Assembly (NCBI GenBank): GCA_964017155.1
Contig: OZ024862.1
Coordinates: 30,477,158 to 30,541,157 of the forward strand
DNA: 64,000 nucleotides
Source: Oasisia sp. SBJ-2009
Lineage: Eukaryota > Annelida > Polychaeta > Sabellida > Siboglinidae
Reading direction: 5' to 3'
Of the stretch, positions 57,096-64,000 are shown piece by piece (the first letter of the stretch is position 1; each line of letters starts with the position of its first letter). Below the pieces are notes generated by a model. That model ran no database searches and was not told the DNA's origin. It saw nothing but the letters and a program-made list of their open reading frames with translations. A program made the position numbers and the translations under genes.

Positions 57096-58180
57096 GGGTA
57101 TGCCAAGTGTGCATTTTGATTCAATGTACAGCCACTGATAGTTAAAGAATATTTACAGGTGGTGCAGATACTGTTGTTACAAAATGTATCAAATTACTTG
57201 GAATCACGTCCAGCATGTTACATGTTATTTCTGAGTTCAGTTAGTACGAGGAACCAACCAAGCCCAATTCTCTTGCATTCCATTCTTAGTCACTAACTGC
57301 GACCCTCAAGTAAATGGTTGCTCCTAAATATCCAAGATGAAGAGAGCTCCTGGTTAACCAAAGGTCTTTCTGACGTAATGGCAGTCCATGTTGTGAATGA
57401 GAAGACATTGAATTTAATCGTGACCATCCTCCAATGTTTTCTCACACAGTCTGAAGCAAGACTGGCCAGTGATAGGTGCTGGCTGCCTTCAAATGCAATA
57501 CTTACTTAGCAACAATAGATATGTTCATCAGGTTGATTCTGTAGATGAGAACACACTCTGGTGGAGCGAAAGCGTCAAGAGCATGTCATATATGTTCTCA
57601 AGGGATGTTGATTTGCACAGCCGGGTAATGTAATAATATATATCCACAAGTATTCAAGGAACAACATTTCCTAATGTCTTCAGATCCTGCGTAAGCATGA
57701 GGTTGGAAGTATGGATTACTCACAAAGTGTAACAAGAATGAATCCAGTGTTCACCACCGGATTCATCCGGAGTTGTCTGAAGGAATAGAACAATGTACAA
57801 ATACGTTCTTGTCAGGCAATATTTGTTTTGGTCAATAAAATGAGTGTTGTCGTCACTAAACGGATTCAGACTAATTATTGCTGCATTATTGCTGCATTTT
57901 GTAATTATACACATCTGACCATTTCACTGACATAACCTTGTGAACAGATTTAACCATTAAACTCATTTGGTTTGTTTGTGGTTTTGTTCTTACAAATTTC
58001 CTTCCCCAAAATATAAATTCCACTTGTCATGTATTTGCAATCAATTTATTTCAAAACAAATATTACCCACCAAGTTTTAGTTCTTGAGCATAAAAAATCC
58101 GAAGCACTTTTCCTCTTAATACTAAAAATATTAAAAATGTTTCTTTAAAAAACTACCCAGCTAGTGGATTAGTCAAACAA
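57096..58180. other. Intergenic gap between convergent AP1G1 and SDR39U1
   Basis: No gene seen. The minus-strand AATAAA at 58205-58200 is a plausible poly(A) signal for SDR39U1, so about 1.1 kb separates the two 3' ends. Confidence 0.5.
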
Positions 58181-58413
58181 CATGTCACAGTTCATAATTT
58201 TTATTATATCTCAGTTCATAATTGTTATGGTGTCCCAGCATTAACTACAATATTCATGATGTCATTTTAGCAGCTGTTAAATCTTTAACAGATGCATAAT
58301 ATTACAACACTGTAATGACGATTGAGTTGCAATGCTGTCACATGTCTGTCCTGTGTCTGTCTGTACAAAACTGCGCCAGTCACCGACTGCCTTTCCCAAA
58401 CAATGACGTACAT

Positions 58414-61400
58414 TCACATAAGCGCCATCAATCTCGCAACTTCCTTGCACGCAGATGCCAAGTCTGGATACCGATACTGATAGTTTGACTCGAGTGTTCT
58501 CTTGGGACTGACGTGCTGTCCTTCTAGTAAGGCCTTTGCCCTCTCTGGCCCGTACAGCCACTTGAGAGCGAATGCAGGCACTGGGAACACTGCTGGTCGC
58601 CACATGGCTTTGGCAAAAGCCTCTGTGAATTCACTGTTTGTCGCTGGCGTTGGCACCACTGCATTGAGCACGCCGGAGACACTGTCCGTTTCTATGGCAT
58701 GGGTGATAATGCCTGCAACGTCGTCAACATGTATCCATGGAAACCACTGTTTGCCAGAACCAAGCTTGCCTCCGACGCCAAACAAGAAAGGCATAAACAT
58801 CTGCTTGATGGCGCCACCGTCCCGCCCAAGCACGATTCCTGCAAAGTAGTTAATCGGTTCAGCTGATCATGTAATTTTAAAGATAAATCAACACATCTTA
58901 CATTGCAGTTTAGTAAGAATTTTTGTGACAAATTTTCCTTACCTTGTTGGTGCTTTAATTATTGCGAGCAATTGTCTAACATCGAATAGGATGCCATAAC
59001 TGGCAAGAACCTTAATAAATGGGCATCATGGAAAACTAAGCTTGTTACTATTATTTTTATGGTCGGTGATGAATACCTAGCAGTTTTACATCCATGGGGC
59101 ATTAGGTGCAGTAGCAACATATGATGTAAGACCACAATAAGGTGTTCATCCGCCATTACCCGACCAAAGAGGACCCTATAAAAACAGCATTATGCAGGTT
59201 GTCTGAATTTCTGTGAGCACATGTAGTGTGGAGTAGCAATGATGTTTTTGTGCAGCGTGGCATCAGAGCGGTCAAATTATGACAGTTGTCAGTCGGTGCA
59301 TTTCTGCGTATTAATACAGTTGTCATTTTGCTTGATGATGTAATCAGGGACAATCCGTGGGAGGTTCAAGCAGAAATGGAGGGGTGTAAGGTTTGAATGA
59401 AGTTTGTGGGTGCCTGAGATATTAAAAGTTCACAAACTTTTCACTGAACCTCTGTCTATGGAGGGTAAATATGCTGTGAAATTGTCAATAACAGATCTCA
59501 TCAAGATTAGTGGGAAATGAAGGAAATGTTATAATGGTCGCCTATGGAAAATGCAAAAGTGGTCTGCCTCCATATACACACACAGGTTGTCAACTGTAGT
59601 CAGACGTGCTCACCTATGCGCACTGTGACATGTCTGACGGGGACGCTGGGGGGCAGAGTGGCTGCCTTCTCCCAGTCCACACACAGCTGGGACAGGTAGT
59701 CCACTGGTTGACACACACTGTCCTCGGTGTACCTGGCCGTCTCACTCGGAGGGTAATACCCTGCAACAGGTATGTATTATTTTTTACTATATTATTTGGT
59801 AATATTATCAATACATCAATACATAATTCTACACTTATTTATTGACATTGTTGTTATGTAATTTTTTTAAACAGTTTTAACATATACTAAGCTATTTATT
59901 ACTAATAATAATAATAATTATACATATACCGTCATTTATCAGTATCGTTGCGATGTAGTTATAAATACAGTAGATGTGTTTTTATGTATTTTTATGACTA
60001 ATACATAATTTTGTTTATTTAAAAGTGCTAATTTTATTTATTTATATACTTATACATATTTTTTACATTTATTTTAAAACAGTAGTATTTGTCTTATTGT
60101 ACACATATATCTTTTTATGTCTTTTAAATTGTAACATGTTGTGAAGCGCCACAAATGATTATGGATGTGGTGCTATATCAAATAAACATATTATTATTTC
60201 ACCTACGTGTCATACAATTGTGTCATATGTCAATATCTTAAGTTGTTCCTGATAACACATGCTTCATGATGTTTATGACATAACCCATCCATACAGTGAA
60301 ACATGTTCGGGTTCCTTTGTGAAGTGGTAAAACTTGATACAAACACCACTGACAAGGAACCACTACAGTGCCTACTTACCAATGGCTGAGGCAGAGATCC
60401 ACACCTTTGGTGGCTTGTCACACATTTGTATCGCCTCAGCCAGTTGCCGCGTTGTGTCAATTCTGCTTGATGACACTACCCCCTTCAAGTCGTCAAACCT
60501 GCAGGGTACAGAAAACATTTGCACTAAATTCTTACAAGTATAGAAAATAACTGCAAATATGACAGTTATAAAAAGCTAAGTAGCGTTGCTAAATGTTGTT
60601 TTTTAGCCAACAAAACTATAATTTCTACTAAAGCCATAAATAACAAATGAATACGTTCTCAAAATCAGAACCGCAAGAAACAAAGTGAAACATCCATAGA
60701 AATTACATAACTGCTTCTAGACTTTTTAAGAGGACAAGAATAAAGTAGCAACAACAAAATCACTTATGAAGACTTTTTTATATCAGTCAATGAATAACTG
60801 TTTATACCAGTCAATAGTCATAAAATGAAGTGGCTGCAGGCAGCACTGTGGCCAATCTCTCCATCAGAGTGTCACATTATTTCACAGTCATGAGGAACTA
60901 ATTGATAATTGTTGACCATACTTCTTTAGGGATCCCATCAGGTTGTGTCCAGCCAGATTGACCACAGCGGTCAAGCCAGAGGGCAGTCCATTTCTCTTGA
61001 GGTCTTGCTGCAAGACAAAAGGTCGTCTCATCATGGGCATGTGGGTTAGAACACAGTATTGCAAAAATGGTACATCTGGCTTCAAAATCATAGCCAAAAC
61101 TGGGATAACATTCTTCATTGTTAAGAGATGGCAATATGAAGTTAATCTCAAAGTCAACGGTAGTACCGAGCTGTAGGTAACATGTACACAAATTAATAAT
61201 GCAACCATGACATTCTGATTAGTAACTGACCAAGGCAATAGGTAACATGGACAATGTGTACCAGTAGTCCAGTAATATATTCTGACCCATGTACAATAAA
61301 TACAATTAAGCTAAAAAATATTTCAAAAATCATACAATACACCGAAACACTGTGTAAAATGAAGTGTCCTAAAGAGTGTATTTCTTACTTACCCATGTAA

Positions 61401-61499
61401 TGAAGCCATCACCAGCATGGCGAGATATAATTGTAATTTCATATCCCTTTTGCACCAGAATTCGGTACAGATGGGAGCCTATGAAGCCTGTTCCTCCAC
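58414..61499 (-). CDS. SDR39U1: SDR39U1 (epimerase-family NAD(P)-binding protein), first exon missing
   Basis: Five exons join in phase on the minus strand: 61499-61393, 61007-60922, 60498-60380, 59760-59614 and 58838-58414 (stop at 58414-58416), 884 coding bases, about 294 residues. The N-terminal exon carries the Rossmann motif GGGTGFIGSHLYRIL, then ITIISRHAGDGFITW. Next come AVVNLAGHNLMGSLKK, a segment with SSRIDTTRQLAEAI and SASAIGYYPP, then VRIGIVLGRDGGAIKQM, GSGKQWFPWIHVDDVAGII, VLNAVVPTPATNSEF and LLEGQHVSPKRTLESNYQYRYP. This order matches human SDR39U1 and bacterial YfcH-type proteins, extended short-chain dehydrogenases of unsettled substrate. Only the first few residues before GGGTGFIG are absent. 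Their exon was not found up to 64000 and may lie beyond the LINE at the window edge. The donor of the second listed exon is AA|gtatgg, not the gtcaac a few bases later, because only that keeps the phase. Confidence 0.93.
59775..60379. other. SDR39U1 intron, AT-rich
   Basis: TTATTTAT-rich sequence with a short AAT repeat at about 59902-59918. No feature beyond the flanking splice sites. Confidence 0.5.
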
Positions 61500-61888
61500 C
61501 TACAATTAACAAACATATCATTTAAAGGCTGTAAGTACAACTCTACTTTTAATTGTCACATGTGACACTGACTATGTTGTGACAATGTCAATGTGGGTAA
61601 AGGGCACTAGGGCAGATATCAAAGTGACTGCTCTTTACCTCTGTTAGTACTGGTATAGCGGTAATGTATAAATGACATTTGGTACTTTCTACCAGACCTG
61701 TCAAAATAATGGCTGTAATTTCCTGTGTTGATGTAACACGGCACATTTACAGAGTACCACTTTATTGATTTAATTACAAGTACTTTTCTTGAAGTACACT
61801 GGATTGCTGGTAAAAATCCTGAGGTCTGAGTTAATTCACTCCTTTCTTGCAAGGTTATTCTGACCTCATGTGTTCCCACCAACACAAC

Positions 61889-62235
61889 GTCACCTTGCAG
61901 CCCATGTCACTGTGACTTGCAGCCCATATTACTGTGACTTGTAGTCTGTGTCATTATGATCTGCAGTCCATGTCACTGTAACTTGCAGCCTAGGTGATTG
62001 CGACTTGCAGCCCTTCCCCTTCTCACTGTGACTTGCAGCCCATGTCACTGTGACTTGCAGCCCATGTCACTGTGACTTGCAGCCCATGTCACTGTGACTT
62101 GCATTCCATGTCACTGTGACATACAAGCCCATGTCAATGTGACTTGCATCCCATGTTTTTGTGTCTTATCCGTGACTTGCAACCCCTTGTCATGTGACAG
62201 TGTGAGTTGCAAGCCCATGTCACTATGACATATGC
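61889..62235. repeat. 22-bp minisatellite
   Basis: About 15 imperfect copies of CCCATGTCACTG + TGACTTGCAG (22 bp). The central copies (62040-62100) are nearly identical and the outer ones diverge. It probably lies in the first intron of SDR39U1, if the first exon is farther right. 61502-61888 shows nothing else. Confidence 0.9.
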
Positions 62236-62527
62236 TGTCCTGATTCATCTGGGATTTGCTAACCACCAATTATTTTAGCTCTCGGCTGTGGCATCGGCCT
62301 TTACGTTGACTTGACAGTATTAAATTGATATAAAACACAATAAAAAAATCTGATTTTGTGTACTGGAAGTGATGTTTAGTGACATTCCGAACACATACAC
62401 ATCAAAAAAGGATGGTAAAACCGTTTTGAAAAGACCCTAGGCTAATAATTTAGGCCAGTTAACTGGAAGATTGCCAACCTGGCTGTGTCTATTCTTACAG
62501 GTTCTTACAGGTCCTTTTCTGGCTGAA

Positions 62528-64000
62528 TTAGGCATTTCTGCCTCTTGTGCCAGCTCTGTCTTGATCATTGATTTGAGACTGTGCGCATGCGTCTAAAGGT
62601 GACACAGTCCATAGTTGAGGTGGTGCCGTAAAATCATTTTTTATAGGATGATTTTTCCATAGTTTATCAAGTCTACCTTCAAATGATTGGACTGATGGAG
62701 CATCTACCACAGACTGTGGCAGACTATTCCATACATCAGTAGATCGGTATACAAATGAATTTTTTCGGATGTTCAATCGGCATCTTTCTTTAAATATTTT
62801 TAGGTTGTGCCCTCTCGTTATTGAATCATTATCCCTTAATGTAACAAAATTTGATGTAACAGTAGAATCATATTTCCCAGTTAATATTTTGTAAATTTCT
62901 ATCATGTCTCCCCTAAGTCGACGGTATGAAAGAGTTGGTAGCTTTAATCTTATTAGACGTTCTTTATAATCCAGTTCCTTATATCCAGGAATTAATTTAT
63001 TTGCTCGACGCTGAACATTTTCAAGTGCTGTTATGTGTTTCATTAAATATGGACTCCATACCTGGTTTGCATACTCGATATGTGGTCGGACAAGAGACTT
63101 AAAAACAGTAGAAAAACACTTATCATCTAGATATTCAAAAGTGCGTCGAATTATCCCCATCATAGAATTGGCTTTATTAATTTTTTCTGACATATGTGCC
63201 TCGAAGTTAAGTGATGAGTCAAAAGTTACTCCAATATCCTTTACTGTTTCTGCTTTATTAATTGTTTTCTGATCTTTACCCATTGTGTATCCATCATTTC
63301 TTATGGAGGAACGTCCAATTCGCATGTTACAACATTTATCAGGATGAAATTTCAGTAGTGATGTTTCTGACCATTTCTCCGCTGAGGTGAGATCCTTTTG
63401 TAGGATGTTGCAGTTATCTTCATTATAAATAGGGTTAAAAAGTTTCATATCATCTGCAAATAGGAAAATATGAGAGTTTTTTATAACATCAGGTAGATCA
63501 TTTATGAAGATAACAAAAAGAAGGGGGCCGATCACAGATCCTTGTGGTATTCCACTGATCACTTCTTGCCAGTTAGAAAATATGTTGTTAATTCGTATTC
63601 GTTGCTTTCTATGTGAAAGTAGATCTATGATCCAGTTAATTAGGTTTCCCTTTATTCCATAGCTCTGGATTTTTTTTATAAGTTTTGAATGTGGGACCTT
63701 GTCAAATGCTTTCATAAAATCACAATATATTACATCAATACAGCCTCCATTGTCCAGCGTTTCAGTCCATATATCTAATACCTTTAATAGTTGAAGTACT
63801 GTTGAGCGGCCCTTTACAAAACCAAACTGACATTTACTCAATAGCTCATTTTCTTTCATATGTACAGTGATGGTGTCTCTAATTATTTCTTCCATTATCT
63901 TACCCACTACACTTGTTATACTGACTGGTCGGTAATTTTGAGGTAATGTTTTACTTCCTTTCTTATGGATTGGAGATATGTTAGCCTGTTTCCATTCTTT
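62528..64000 (-). mobile_element. LINE reverse transcriptase, 3' half, open to the window edge
   Basis: An unbroken minus-strand frame runs from the right edge of the window to a stop at 62528, about 490 codons visible. It has RT motifs in order: ANISPIHKKGSK and NYRPVSITSVVGK, then QFGFVKGRSTVLQLL, YCDFMKAFDKVPH, GIPQGSVIGPLLFVIFINDLP, the catalytic FADDMKLF, and the C-terminal QRRANKLIPG, RRLRGDMIEIYKI and VWNSLPQSVVDA. This places it among CR1/L2/Jockey/Rex-like non-LTR retrotransposons. No stop or frameshift is seen in the visible part, so the copy may be fairly young. The 3' tail near 62490-62520 has the repeats TTCTTACAGG and CCTTTTCTGGC. The endonuclease domain, if present, is outside the window. 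Confidence 0.93.

Noticed and set aside
60888..61238. Two overlapping minus-strand ORFs longer than the SDR39U1 exon
   Set aside because: Both are readings through the exon at 61007-60922 into its introns; only the 86-nt exon fits the protein and phases.

Overview
The window is nuclear genomic DNA of an animal. It is AT-rich, has split genes with GT-AG introns, is loaded with long microsatellites and minisatellites, and holds several classes of transposable element. The conserved proteins (MEAK7, AP-1 gamma-adaptin, SDR39U1) are animal-wide. A tRNA-derived SINE with a Deu/MIR-like body, a TTAA-flanked piggyBac derivative and CR1/L2-like LINE pieces fit a marine invertebrate, perhaps a lophotrochozoan such as a mollusc. 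That placement is inference, and I cannot name the species.

Layout: (1) 1-2.4 kb: last two exons of MEAK7 (+), with a 1.2-kb array of 23-bp repeats in the intron between them. (2) 4.66-9.05 kb: a 4.4-kb element with ~655-bp terminal inverted repeats and decayed ORFs. (3) 10.66-13.85 kb: a complete three-exon C2H2 zinc-finger gene (-) with Snail-like fingers and a possible SNAG-type N-terminus. (4) 14.4-19.1 kb: a LINE fragment, CT and TA microsatellites, a perfect 32-bp palindrome, a 1.6-kb array of 70-bp repeats rich in CACGTG, and decayed ORFs on both sides of it. (5) 20.4-24.0 kb: possible small exons, an intact SINE, and an intronless membrane-anchored methyltransferase-like gene (+). (6) 25.3-29.9 kb: a microsatellite desert, with one plausible 5' coding exon at 27.4 kb and two small MITEs nearby. 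(7) 31.1-57.1 kb: the complete AP-1 gamma-adaptin gene (+; 21 coding exons plus a likely noncoding first exon; 826 residues). (8) 58.2-61.5 kb: SDR39U1 (-), convergent with AP1G1 and missing its first exon. (9) 61.9-64.0 kb: a 22-bp minisatellite and the 3' half of a LINE reverse transcriptase (-).

The strongest observation is in AP1G1. Coding exon 8 is present twice in tandem (44,945-45,043 and 45,353-45,451). Both copies are 99 nt, in the same phase, with intact splice sites, and encode alternative 33-residue versions of the same piece of the trunk (25/33 identical). They are preceded by an intron with a non-canonical GC donor, and the 309-nt intron between them holds a perfect 14-bp inverted repeat. 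This looks like a mutually exclusive exon pair that gives two gamma-adaptin isoforms. Also notable: three AP1G1 acceptors lie directly against transposon ends (two SINE tails, one hAT-like MITE), and two near-identical piggyBac deletion derivatives occur, one of them splitting the SINE that abuts the start-codon exon.

Most long open frames in this window are low-complexity repeats and have been left out.
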